64,000 nucleotides of DNA. Source: Microtetraspora fusca (lineage in GTDB: Bacteria > Actinomycetota > Actinomycetes > Streptosporangiales > Streptosporangiaceae). Under the pieces are notes generated by a model. That model did not search any database and was not told where the DNA came from. It worked only from the letters and a program-made list of their open reading frames with translations. Positions 55,773-63,615 of the stretch are shown here, piece by piece. The DNA is taken from contig NZ_BBYK01000043.1 of the NCBI RefSeq assembly GCF_001570365.1, positions 226,677-290,676 of the forward strand. Direction: 5' to 3'. Positions within the stretch are counted from its first letter, which is position 1. Each line of letters starts with the position of its first letter. The position numbers were made by a program, and so were the translations under genes.

Positions 55773-56483
55773 ATGTCTTTCTCCGAGCAGCCGTCCCCTT
55801 CGCGCCCGGAAGGGCCTTCGACGTCCCGGCCGGAGCCGGCGCCGCGTGACGGGCTCCGCATCGGGGACCGCGAGCGCGACGAGGTGACCCGGGCGTTGCA
55901 CGACGCGTTCGCCCAGGGCCGCATCACCCGCGAGGAGCTGGACGAGCGCCTCGACGCCACGCTCGCCGCGAAGACCGAGGGCGACCTGCGCCGGGTGACC
56001 GCCGACCTGCCCGGCGGGTACGGCCGGGAGCCGGACGGCGTACAGGAGGGAGCCCCCTGGGCGCGGGGCCGACGGGGGCGCCCCGACGGGATGGGTCACC
56101 TTCCCTGGGCCGCCGACCAGCCGGAACACGGCCCGTGGGGCGCCAGGACAGGCCACCACCCCTGGACCGCGGGCGGCCTCGACCCGTGGGCGGCCCGCAG
56201 AGCCGGGCACAGGCCCGGCCCGTGGGGCCTCGGCCCCGCCCCGTGGAGCCGCCGCGCGGCCTACGCGCGACGCGGTCCGTACGGCATCCGCCGCGGCGGC
56301 CCGCCGCCGGTCGCCTTCCTGATCATCGCGGGCCTCGTCACCGCGGCACTGGTGTCCGGGGTGACCTGGCCGCTGTTCGCCGCGTTCAAGCTGCTCCTCT
56401 TCGGCTGGATCGCGATGGCCGTGCTCGGCCTCGCCCACCACCGCCGCTTCCACCGCCGTCACGGACACAGCGGCCGACCCTGA
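55773..56483 (+). CDS. DUF1707 membrane protein
   Basis: Protein of 236 residues. DUF1707 domain at about 28-85 (LRIGDRERDEVTRALHDAFAQGRITREEL), a Gly/Pro/Trp-rich middle (RAGHRPGPWGLGPAPWSRR), and one or two membrane segments at about 173-220. It shares the DUF1707 pattern with the gene at 7597-8478 but not the LiaF-like part. GAGGTGA at 55761-55767 places the start at ATG 55773. It follows the PadR gene by 69 bases and may be in its regulon. Confidence 0.8.
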   Translation: MSFSEQPSPSRPEGPSTSRPEPAPRDGLRIGDRERDEVTRALHDAFAQGRITREELDERLDATLAAKTEGDLRRVTADLPGGYGREPDGVQEGAPWARGRRGRPDGMGHLPWAADQPEHGPWGARTGHHPWTAGGLDPWAARRAGHRPGPWGLGPAPWSRRAAYARRGPYGIRRGGPPPVAFLIIAGLVTAALVSGVTWPLFAAFKLLLFGWIAMAVLGLAHHRRFHRRHGHSGRP

Positions 56484-56493
56484 CCCGATCAGG

Positions 56494-57156
56494 TCACTCG
56501 TCGTCGGCGTGTGCCAGGCCGGCCTCGTAGGCGACGATCGCGGCCTGGACGCGGTTGTTCAGACCGAGCCGGAGCAGGATCGCGCTGACGTGGGACTTGA
56601 CGGTGCCCTCCGAGAGGAAGAGCGCACGGCCGATGTCCTGGTTGGACAGGCCTCGGCCGACGAGGGCGAGCACCTCGCGCTCGCGCGGCGTCAGCGTCTC
56701 CACGTGCCTGCGTGCGGTGTCCGCTCTGGAGAGCCGGCCGCCGCCCAGGCGTGCGATGACCTTCTGCGCGATCCTCGGCGACAGGTACGCCGCACCGTCG
56801 GCGACCGCCCGCACCCCGATGATCAGCTCGCGCGGGTCGGCGGCCTTGAGCAGGAAACCGGCGGCTCCCTCGGCGAGCGCCCGGGAGACGTACTCGTCCT
56901 CGTCGAACGTGGTCAGCACGATGATCGCGACGTCGGGTACGGCGGCGCGCAGCTCGGCGACGGCGGACAGGCCGTCGAGCCGGGGCATGCGGATGTCGAG
57001 CATCGCGATGTCGGGCCGGTGCGCGCGCACCAGCTCGACCGCCTCGCGCCCGTCCCCGGCCTCGGCGACCACCTCGATCTCCGGGTCCGTGGTCAGGATC
57101 GACCGCACTCCCACCCGGATCATGGGCTCGTCGTCGGCCAGCACCACCCGGATCAC
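56494..57156 (-). CDS. NarL/LuxR-family response regulator
   Basis: Protein of 220 residues: receiver domain at 1-120 with phospho-acceptor Asp54 (AMLDIRMP) and acidic pair Asp8/Asp9, then a LuxR helix-turn-helix at about 148-208 (LTPREREVLALVGRGLSNQDI; SEGTVKSHVSAILLRLGL). GTG start inside the stop of the kinase gene (four-base overlap). It is the output of the kinase and probably acts on this operon or on a remote cell-envelope target. Confidence 0.93.
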   Translation of the reverse strand: MIRVVLADDEPMIRVGVRSILTTDPEIEVVAEAGDGREAVELVRAHRPDIAMLDIRMPRLDGLSAVAELRAAVPDVAIIVLTTFDEDEYVSRALAEGAAGFLLKAADPRELIIGVRAVADGAAYLSPRIAQKVIARLGGGRLSRADTARRHVETLTPREREVLALVGRGLSNQDIGRALFLSEGTVKSHVSAILLRLGLNNRVQAAIVAYEAGLAHADDE

Positions 57157-58166
57157 CGGCTCGCCTCGCTTTCTCCCTGGCCACTGGGAAACCGTGCCCT
57201 CACGGCGAACCCATCCTTATGCGGTCCGGCGCGCAGCGTGCCGCCGAGCAGCCGTACCCGCTCGCGCAGACCCGCCAGGCCGCTGCCGCCGCCGGACGGC
57301 CCCGGCTCGTCGCGAGCCGCGGAGTTGCGCACCGTGACCGCGACCGCCAGGGCGGACCGCTCGACGTGGACGAGCACGTCCGCGCCGGGCGCGTGCCGGG
57401 CGGCGTTGGTCAGCGACTCCTGCACCACCCGGTGGACGGCCCTGTCCACCAGGGGAGGCAGGGCCGCCCGCTCCCCGTCGTACCGGAACTCGACCGTCAT
57501 CCCGGCGTCTCGCGCGCGATCCACCAGCGCCTCGACGGTCTCGTCCGGCGGCTCGGTCGGCGTCCGGCTCCCGGTCACGTCCCCGGGGGCGGCGCCGGGC
57601 TCCCGCAGCACCCCGACCGTACGGCGGAGCCGGTCGGCCGCGGTGACCGCGGACGCCCGCAGCTGCGCCACCGCCTCCCGGTTCGGCTCGGTCATGTCGG
57701 CGGCGAGTTCCAGCGCTCCGGCGCGCAGCGCGATCAGCGCCAGCTCGTGGCCGAGCGAGTCGTGCATGTCGGCGGCGATGCGGGCGCGTTCCCGGAGCCG
57801 GGCGCGTTCGGCGATCAACTCCTGCTCGCGTTCGAGCCGGGCGACCCGTTCCCGGCCCGCCAGCACCAGTTCGGCCTGCTGCCGCCGGAAGCGTCCGGCG
57901 AGCCACGGCAGCACCACGAAGAGGCCGAGGGCCATCAGTGCCCCGACGCCGTCCCAGAAATCCAGCACGACGAAGACCGCGCCGGGCGTCGCGGCGACGG
58001 CCGGCAGCAGCCAGTCACGCCGTTCGGGCAGGTGACGCCCATGGAGGTAGGCGGCGACGGCCAGCACCACGAACAGAAGCTGCCGCCACGCCGGGACGTC
58101 GTCGAGGTGCAGCCCGTTGACGACGCCGATCTCGGCGATCAACGCCAGGATCGCACGGTTTCTCAC
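57153..58166 (-). CDS. sensor histidine kinase (NarX/DesK type)
   Basis: Protein of 337 residues. Three or four membrane segments in the first 92 residues, no sizeable external domain, a coiled linker, the HisKA_3 dimerisation box with His135 (ADMHDSLGHE) and an HATPase domain at about 240-330 (QESLTNAARHAPGADV; GGGSGLAGLRERV). Start GTG lies in the stop of the serine hydrolase gene, and its own stop overlaps the regulator start. The lack of a sensing domain suggests the upstream hydrolase supplies the signal. Confidence 0.92.
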   Translation of the reverse strand: MRNRAILALIAEIGVVNGLHLDDVPAWRQLLFVVLAVAAYLHGRHLPERRDWLLPAVAATPGAVFVVLDFWDGVGALMALGLFVVLPWLAGRFRRQQAELVLAGRERVARLEREQELIAERARLRERARIAADMHDSLGHELALIALRAGALELAADMTEPNREAVAQLRASAVTAADRLRRTVGVLREPGAAPGDVTGSRTPTEPPDETVEALVDRARDAGMTVEFRYDGERAALPPLVDRAVHRVVQESLTNAARHAPGADVLVHVERSALAVAVTVRNSAARDEPGPSGGGSGLAGLRERVRLLGGTLRAGPHKDGFAVRARFPSGQGESEASR

Positions 58167-59668
58167 CGCGATGAGACTACCGATCGCGATTTGAGCAGTC
58201 TGACCAGCCGCGTCACGACGGTGACCGCGCCCGCTGCGGCAGCGACGGCGAACGTGATCGTCATGGGCGCGGCGGAGTAGGTGAGCTGCTCCCACGTGAC
58301 GGTCCGGCCGTTCATCAGGAACGAGATCAGATCCGGGTACAGCGCGAACAGCGGCACCGGCAGCAGCGCCGGGACCAGGCGCAGCCCGACCCGCCAGGCG
58401 GGACTCCCCGTGCGCCGGCTCGCCCAGCGGCGCGACCGCAGCACGCCCAGCACGCCCAGCCCCGCCGCGCCCAGCGCGATCAGCCCCAGGACCAGTTCGG
58501 CCTGCTGCCGGCCGCCGCCCGGCACTTCCGGAGTCCCGCCCCGGCTCATCGCCACGAGCCCGGTCAGCACGTCGTAGACGTCGTCGTAGAGGCCGGCGCT
58601 GTTGGTCATGACGGCGAAGCCGTACCCCGTGTCCGGAGCGATCGCCTCCACGGCGGTGTACGTGAACAGGTTGCCCGAGTGCACGAGCAGGTCGGCGCCG
58701 TTCACCGTCTCCCGGCCCCAGCCCATGCCGTAGTCGCGTACGCCGGAGGAGGCGTGCATGGTCTTCAGGCTCTCCGGCTTCACCAGTTGTGCGCCGTCGC
58801 CGGTCTGGCTGATCAGCCACCTGCCCATGTCGGCCGCGTCGGTGACGACGCCGCCCGCGCCGCCGCCGTAGAGGAAGTCGCGCAGCTCCGACCGCGGTAC
58901 CCAGGCCCCGAACAGCGAGTCGAACCCCTTGGACGGCGTGATCTCCTGATCGCCGACGGCGCTGCCGGTCATGCCGAGCGGCCCGAAGACGCGCTGCTTC
59001 ATGTACTCGCCGAAGCTCATGCCGCCCGCGACCTCGACCAGCCGGGCGGCCACCTCGTAGTTGACGTTGCAGTACGCCCAGCGCGTGCCCGGGTCGGCGG
59101 CCAGGGCGCCGCTGCGCAGCGCGGCCACGTAGCCGGCGAGGGTCGTCGCGGACTCCGCCGCGCGGATGTCGACGGTGCTGTCGGAGATGCCCGAGGTCTG
59201 GTTCAGCAGGTGCCGCAGAGTGATGCCACCGGCTCGCGGGTCGGCCATGCGGAACTCGGGCAGTCGCCTCGCGACCGGCTCGTCCAGTGAGAGCCTGCCG
59301 TCGTCGACCAGGGTCATGACGGCCATGGCGGTGAACGACTTGCTGACCGAGGCGACGCGCATCGGGGTGTTCTCGGTGACGGGCTCGCCCGCCGAGTCGT
59401 GCCCGTACCCGGCAGCGTGCACGATCTTCCCGTCGTGGGTCACGACGACGGACATCCCGGGCAGAGCCGTCGATTCCATGGCCTCGGCGAGGTAGGCGTC
59501 GATGGCGGCTGAGGACGGCTCACCGCCGGCGGGCGCGACGGCCGAGGCCGAGGCGGATACGGCGAGGGGCAGGGTCAAGGGGGCCACAGCAAGGGACACA
59601 GCGAGGGACACGGCGAGGGGCACAGCCAGGCCGGTCCGCCGGGCAAAGGTGATGAGCTTCCGTTTCAC
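58163..59668 (-). CDS. beta-lactamase-family serine hydrolase with membrane C terminus
   Basis: Protein of 501 residues. Signal peptide at 1-42 made of repeated LAVS units, then a class C beta-lactamase/DD-peptidase-like domain at about 50-380: SVSK (Ser107 nucleophile, Lys110), YCN near 200, and HSGN near 335 in place of the KTG triad. Residues about 395-500 hold three hydrophobic segments. It probably acts outside the membrane on D-amino-acid peptides, esters or beta-lactams. GTG 59666-59668 is chosen to begin at the signal peptide. It overlaps the kinase gene by four bases. Confidence 0.88.
   Translation of the reverse strand: MKRKLITFARRTGLAVPLAVSLAVSLAVAPLTLPLAVSASASAVAPAGGEPSSAAIDAYLAEAMESTALPGMSVVVTHDGKIVHAAGYGHDSAGEPVTENTPMRVASVSKSFTAMAVMTLVDDGRLSLDEPVARRLPEFRMADPRAGGITLRHLLNQTSGISDSTVDIRAAESATTLAGYVAALRSGALAADPGTRWAYCNVNYEVAARLVEVAGGMSFGEYMKQRVFGPLGMTGSAVGDQEITPSKGFDSLFGAWVPRSELRDFLYGGGAGGVVTDAADMGRWLISQTGDGAQLVKPESLKTMHASSGVRDYGMGWGRETVNGADLLVHSGNLFTYTAVEAIAPDTGYGFAVMTNSAGLYDDVYDVLTGLVAMSRGGTPEVPGGGRQQAELVLGLIALGAAGLGVLGVLRSRRWASRRTGSPAWRVGLRLVPALLPVPLFALYPDLISFLMNGRTVTWEQLTYSAAPMTITFAVAAAAGAVTVVTRLVRLLKSRSVVSSR
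59590..59625. repeat. three 12-bp tandem units within the signal peptide of the serine hydrolase
   Basis: Units CAAGGGACACAG, CGAGGGACACGG and CGAGGGGCACAG at 59590-59601, 59602-59613 and 59614-59625. Read on the minus strand they encode LAV(S/P) repeats in the hydrophobic core. Gain or loss of a unit keeps the frame and changes the length of the signal segment. Confidence 0.65.
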
Positions 59669-59852
59669 AGAAGAAGACGCTAGAAATCGGCAGCCTCGGA
59701 AAGATCTGGCGATCCGCCACAACCACCCCTGACGAAAGTAGGATCCCGCGCCCCTGACGGCCCACCCTCCGGCCAGCCGCAGCGTAGCGATCAGACAGGT
59801 CGCGACTTCGAGGCGTAGTCGTCACAGGTCATATCTGGCCCCATGAGCCCGC

Positions 59853-59880
59853 GCGAATAGTCACATAGTTGATTATTCGC
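59853..59880. promoter_or_regulatory. operator candidate between the hydrolase and PadR genes
   Basis: GCGAATA (59853-59859) and TATTCGC (59874-59880) are exact inverted repeats. TACGTT at 59902-59907 is a candidate -10 box six bases before the PadR ATG, implying a leaderless message. The operator lies just upstream of that box. Confidence 0.5.
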
Positions 59881-59913
59881 ATATATGGGTACATCGCGTG
59901 CTACGTTCGGGGC

Positions 59914-60480
59914 ATGTCGTTGCGCAACGCCGTCTTGGCCGTGCTCCTGGAGGGTGAGGCATCCGGGTACGACCTGGCCAAGAGCTTCGATGCGTCGGTG
60001 GCCAACTTCTGGATGGCCACCCCTCAGCAGCTCTACCGCGAGCTGGACAAGATGGCGGCCGACGGGCTGATCCAGGGCCGGGTCGTTCAGCAGGATCGCC
60101 GTCCCAACAAGCGGCTGTTCTCCCTGACCGAGGCCGGCCGCCGCGCCCTGCACGAGTTCACCGCGACGCCCCCACACCCCGGCGCGATCCGCGACGAGCT
60201 CATGGTGCAGGTCCAGGCGCTCGACGCGGGTGACGCCGAAGCCGTCAAGAACGCCCTCCGTGAACGCATGAGCTGGGCCGAAGCCAAGATCGCCCGCTTC
60301 GAACGCCTCCGCGCGCGCCTCCTGAACGGCCGCACCGAGGAGGAGCACCTCACGCAGGCCGACCGTATCGGCCCGTATCTGACCCTGCTGCGCGGCCTGG
60401 CGTTCGAACGCGAGAACGTCCGCTGGATCCGCCAGTCCCTGGCCATCCTCGATCAACGCACCAGCATCCCCGCGGAGTAG
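59914..60480 (+). CDS. PadR-family transcriptional regulator
   Basis: Protein of 188 residues: winged helix-turn-helix at about 3-80 (LRNAVLAVLLEGEASGYDLAKSF; TPQQLYRELDKMAADGLIQGR) and a C-terminal Vir_act_alpha_C helical domain at about 90-175. ATG 59914 gives the family start MSLRNAVLAVL. The next gene begins two bases after its stop, so both are co-translated; the PadR protein probably controls the GDSL hydrolase. Confidence 0.9.
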   Translation: MSLRNAVLAVLLEGEASGYDLAKSFDASVANFWMATPQQLYRELDKMAADGLIQGRVVQQDRRPNKRLFSLTEAGRRALHEFTATPPHPGAIRDELMVQVQALDAGDAEAVKNALRERMSWAEAKIARFERLRARLLNGRTEEEHLTQADRIGPYLTLLRGLAFERENVRWIRQSLAILDQRTSIPAE

Positions 60481-60482
60481 CC

Positions 60483-61262
60483 ATGCCGTACCAGCGCTAT
60501 GTCGCACTCGGCGACAGCCAGACCGAGGGTCTCAACGACGGCACCGAAGAGACCGGTTACCGGGGCTGGGCCGACCGGCTGGCCGAGATCCTCGCCACTC
60601 ACCATCCGGACTTCCGGTACGCCAACCTCGCCGTCCGAGGCCGCCTCACCGCCCAGGTCAGAGCCGAACAAGCCGAGGCCGCGCTCGCTCTGAACCCCGA
60701 CCTGATCAGTGTCATGGCGGGCATGAACGACCTGGTCCGCCCCGGCTTCGACGCCACCGCCGTGGCGGCCGACCTGGAGGCCATGCTGAAGGCGCTCACG
60801 GCCTCCGGCGCGACCGTGGTCACCTTCACCTTTCCCGACGTCGCCAAAATCGCGCCTCTGGTACGCCACCTTCGTCCCAAGGTCCTCGACTTCAACGACC
60901 GCATTCGCGTCATGGCCGAACGTCACGGCGCCACCCTGGTCGACACCTTCCACCACCCGATCGCCACAGATCCGCGTCTGTGGAGCAAGGACCGCATTCA
61001 CGCGACCCCACTCGGTCACGCGCGCATAGCCGCGGCCGCCGCGCATGCTCTGAAGGTCCCCGGCGCCGGCCCGAGTTGGACCGATCCCCTCCCACCGCTC
61101 CCGACCATGCCGATCTGGCGGCGCGCAGCGGTCGAGCTCGCCTGGGTCGGCGCCTTCCTGGGTCCGTGGATCGTCCGCCGCCTCCGGGGCCGTTCCTCCG
61201 GCGACGGCCGTACCGCCAAGCGCCCCGAATTGCAGCCCTTCGGCAGCGCGAACATGGCGTGA
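60483..61262 (+). CDS. SGNH/GDSL-family hydrolase
   Basis: Protein of 259 residues. Block I VALGDSQTEG with nucleophile Ser12, the block III Asn in MAGMNDL near 80, and the catalytic Asp/His pair in KDRIHATPLGHARIA near 162-175. No signal peptide, and the C-terminal 50 residues carry a short hydrophobic, then basic stretch (VELAWVGAFLGPWIVRRLRG) that may touch the membrane. It is an esterase or lipase of unknown substrate, co-translated with a PadR regulator. Confidence 0.88.
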   Translation: MPYQRYVALGDSQTEGLNDGTEETGYRGWADRLAEILATHHPDFRYANLAVRGRLTAQVRAEQAEAALALNPDLISVMAGMNDLVRPGFDATAVAADLEAMLKALTASGATVVTFTFPDVAKIAPLVRHLRPKVLDFNDRIRVMAERHGATLVDTFHHPIATDPRLWSKDRIHATPLGHARIAAAAAHALKVPGAGPSWTDPLPPLPTMPIWRRAAVELAWVGAFLGPWIVRRLRGRSSGDGRTAKRPELQPFGSANMA

Positions 61263-61477
61263 GGATCGTCCGTTTCTCACCACCTCACCCCGCAGGGCTC
61301 CGAACCGGCCTCCCGCGCCCCGCGACGCGTCGCAGAACGTGTTGAGATCGGCTCGGTCACCGGAACGAGGCGGGCACCCACGGCGTAGAACATCGCGGTC
61401 CCCTGCGATGGCCATGCCGTGACCCGCTTCCGGGGATTGCTCCGAATGTGGTCGAACCGGGTGAAGGAGTGCGCCGC

Positions 61478-62434
61478 ATGGAGGTCTTCCCGGACATCCC
61501 GCTGGAGGCATGGGCCGACAGCAAGGCGACGGTCCACAGATTCGCGCAGATGGTGGGCAAGGTACGGCTGGCCGCGAGCGTCCGCCGCAACCACTGGTGG
61601 AACGTGCCCTTCCACCTGACCGGGCGAGGCATCACCACGCGCCCGATGGGCGGGCTGGACGACCGGACGCCCGTCTTCGCCATCGACTTCGACTTCGTCG
61701 ATCATCGGCTCGTGGTGAACGTCATCGACGGACGCACCGCCTCGTTCTCCATGCCCGGCCACTCGGTCGCGTCGTTCTATCAGGAGTTGTTCGGCGCGCT
61801 GGACCGGCTCGGCATCGACGTCCCCATCCGGGCGACGCCGTTCGATCTCGAGGACGACATCCCCTTCGCCGAGGACACCGTCCACCGGGCGTACGACACG
61901 ACCATGGTGACCCGCTACTGGCAGGTGCTCAGCCAGGTCGCCCAGGTGCTCGAACGCTTCTCCGCGGACTTCTCCGGCAAGATCAGCCCGGTCCACCATT
62001 TCTGGCACACCCTCGACATCGCGGTCACCCGATTCTCCGGCCGCCACGTGGACCAGAGGCCGGAGGTCGACGTGGTGACCCGGGAGGCGTACTGCCGAGA
62101 GGTGATCAGCGCGGGGTTCTGGTTCGGCGACCGCGACCTGCCCGAACCGGCTTTCTACTCCTATACGGCGCCGGAACCACCGGGGCTGGAGAAGGAGCCG
62201 CTCCGCCCTCCCGAGGCGCGGTGGAAGCCGCTGCGGGGCAGCCACCTGGCGATCCTGCGCTACGCGGACGCCCGTACCGCCGCCGACCCGCGCGGGACCG
62301 TGCTCGACTTCCTGCGCAGCGCGTACGAGGCGGGCGCCCGGCGGGCCGGATGGGACGTCGCGGCCACCTACAGCCCGGGAGGTATCACCGATCCGGTCGC
62401 GCTGCACGACCTCGGCTCCCACGGGGCCGGGTGA
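61478..62434 (+). CDS. DUF5996 family protein
   Basis: Protein of 318 residues matching the DUF5996 family in length and in its segments (PLEAWADSKATVHRFAQMVGKVRLA near 7-31; NHWWNVPFHLTGRGITTR near 38-55; FWFGDRDLPEPAFYSYTAPEP near 215-235). Function unknown. AAGGAG at 61464-61469 lies eight bases before ATG 61478, which settles the start; a frame-compatible GTG at 61448 lacks a site. The 215 bases between it and the hydrolase show nothing recognisable. It is convergent with the glycosylase, seven bases apart. Confidence 0.83.
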   Translation: MEVFPDIPLEAWADSKATVHRFAQMVGKVRLAASVRRNHWWNVPFHLTGRGITTRPMGGLDDRTPVFAIDFDFVDHRLVVNVIDGRTASFSMPGHSVASFYQELFGALDRLGIDVPIRATPFDLEDDIPFAEDTVHRAYDTTMVTRYWQVLSQVAQVLERFSADFSGKISPVHHFWHTLDIAVTRFSGRHVDQRPEVDVVTREAYCREVISAGFWFGDRDLPEPAFYSYTAPEPPGLEKEPLRPPEARWKPLRGSHLAILRYADARTAADPRGTVLDFLRSAYEAGARRAGWDVAATYSPGGITDPVALHDLGSHGAG

Positions 62435-62441
62435 GGCAGGG

Positions 62442-62990
62442 TCAGGAAGGCCGGCGCAGCAGGCGCATCTGGTCCGCGATGCCGTCGAGGGTCCAGTGCG
62501 CGTTCAGCCCGCTCGGGTTGGGCAGCACCCACACCTCGCTGCCCGCGATCTCCTCGTCCTGCGGGCCGATCGCGGCCCTGCGCCGCCCGAACGCGAGCCG
62601 GTACGCGGAGACCCCGGCGACGGCCAGGACCCTCGGGCGGATCTCCGCGACCAGGCGGGCGAGCCGCTCGGCGCCCTGACGCAGTTCCTCGGCCGTGAGC
62701 TCCTCGGCGCGCGCGGACGCCCGGGGCGCGAGGTTGGTGATGCCGAGGCCGTAACCGGGGAGCAGGTGCTGCTCGTACGGCGCGAGCCTGCGCGGCACGA
62801 GGCCGGACAGGTGGAGCGCGGGCCAGAACCGGTTGCCCGGCCGGGCGAAGTGGTGTCCCGTCGCGGCCGAGTAGAGGCTGGGGTTGATGCCGCAGAAGAG
62901 CACGTCGAGATCGGGCCCGAGCACATCGTCGATCACGGCGTCCCTCGCCGCTTCGAGATCGGCGGGCGTGGGCGGCGGAACGGGAGGCAC
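62442..62990 (-). CDS. mug: mismatch-specific uracil/thymine DNA glycosylase (MUG/TDG family)
   Basis: Protein of 182 residues. Active-site motif GINPSLYSAATGHHFA near 34-49 (the Asn of GINP activates water) and the DNA-wedge motif LPNPSGLNAHW near 156-166. It removes uracil or ethenocytosine opposite G, starting base excision repair. ATG/GTG start at 62990. It lies 13 bases downstream of the methyltransferase stop, perhaps in the same transcript. Confidence 0.92.
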   Translation of the reverse strand: MPPVPPPTPADLEAARDAVIDDVLGPDLDVLFCGINPSLYSAATGHHFARPGNRFWPALHLSGLVPRRLAPYEQHLLPGYGLGITNLAPRASARAEELTAEELRQGAERLARLVAEIRPRVLAVAGVSAYRLAFGRRRAAIGPQDEEIAGSEVWVLPNPSGLNAHWTLDGIADQMRLLRRPS

Positions 62991-63003
62991 CCTCCGATGC
63001 TAG

Positions 63004-63615
63004 CTAGGCCGGGGCCCGGAAGCCGAGGGTGCTCATGTGGACTCCTTGCCGGCCATGGAGGTCCGGGCGGCTGCCCCGGTGAACGGTGCGCAGGCCGACG
63101 CTCTCGGCGAGCGCGACGGTCTCCTCGTCGGTGACGTCGAACATGTGCCGTCCCGCCGGGATCGGTCCGTGCCGCAGGATTATGATCACGATGCCGTCGG
63201 GGGCGAGAAGACCGGCGATCCTCGCCATCGCCCGTTCCCGTTCCGGGCGGTCGAGGTGCATGAAGACGGCGGTGAGCAGGATGAGGTCGAACTCCCGGTC
63301 GGAGCCACCGAGTCGCGCCAGGTCCGGGAGGTGGTCGTCGATCCATTCGATGGGCTGGTCCGCGTGGAGCCGCTGCCCGTGCCAGCGCAGTTCCGGGGTC
63401 GGCTCGACGGCCACGACCCGGTGACCCAGCGCGGCGAGCGCGGCGGCGTCGCGTCCGGTCCCGGCCCCGATATCCAGAATGCGGCTGGGCCGGGCGGGAA
63501 AGAGCTCGCCCGTGTCCCCGTGCACTTCGGAGAACGCGACGCTTTCGTACTGTTCGGCGAGGACGTCCGCCTCGTTGCGATACCCCGCGATTCCCCGGAC
63601 CTGCTGCCCGCTCAC
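63004..63615 (-). CDS. class I SAM-dependent methyltransferase
   Basis: Protein of 203 residues with the SAM-binding motif ILDIGAGTGRDAAALAALGH near 46-65, the acidic loop VAVEPTPELR near 68-77, and motif IV DLILLTAVFMHL near 108-119. Target unknown. GTG start lies in the HAD gene's stop (GTGA), so the two are co-translated. Confidence 0.88.
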   Translation of the reverse strand: MSGQQVRGIAGYRNEADVLAEQYESVAFSEVHGDTGELFPARPSRILDIGAGTGRDAAALAALGHRVVAVEPTPELRWHGQRLHADQPIEWIDDHLPDLARLGGSDREFDLILLTAVFMHLDRPERERAMARIAGLLAPDGIVIIILRHGPIPAGRHMFDVTDEETVALAESVGLRTVHRGSRPDLHGRQGVHMSTLGFRAPA

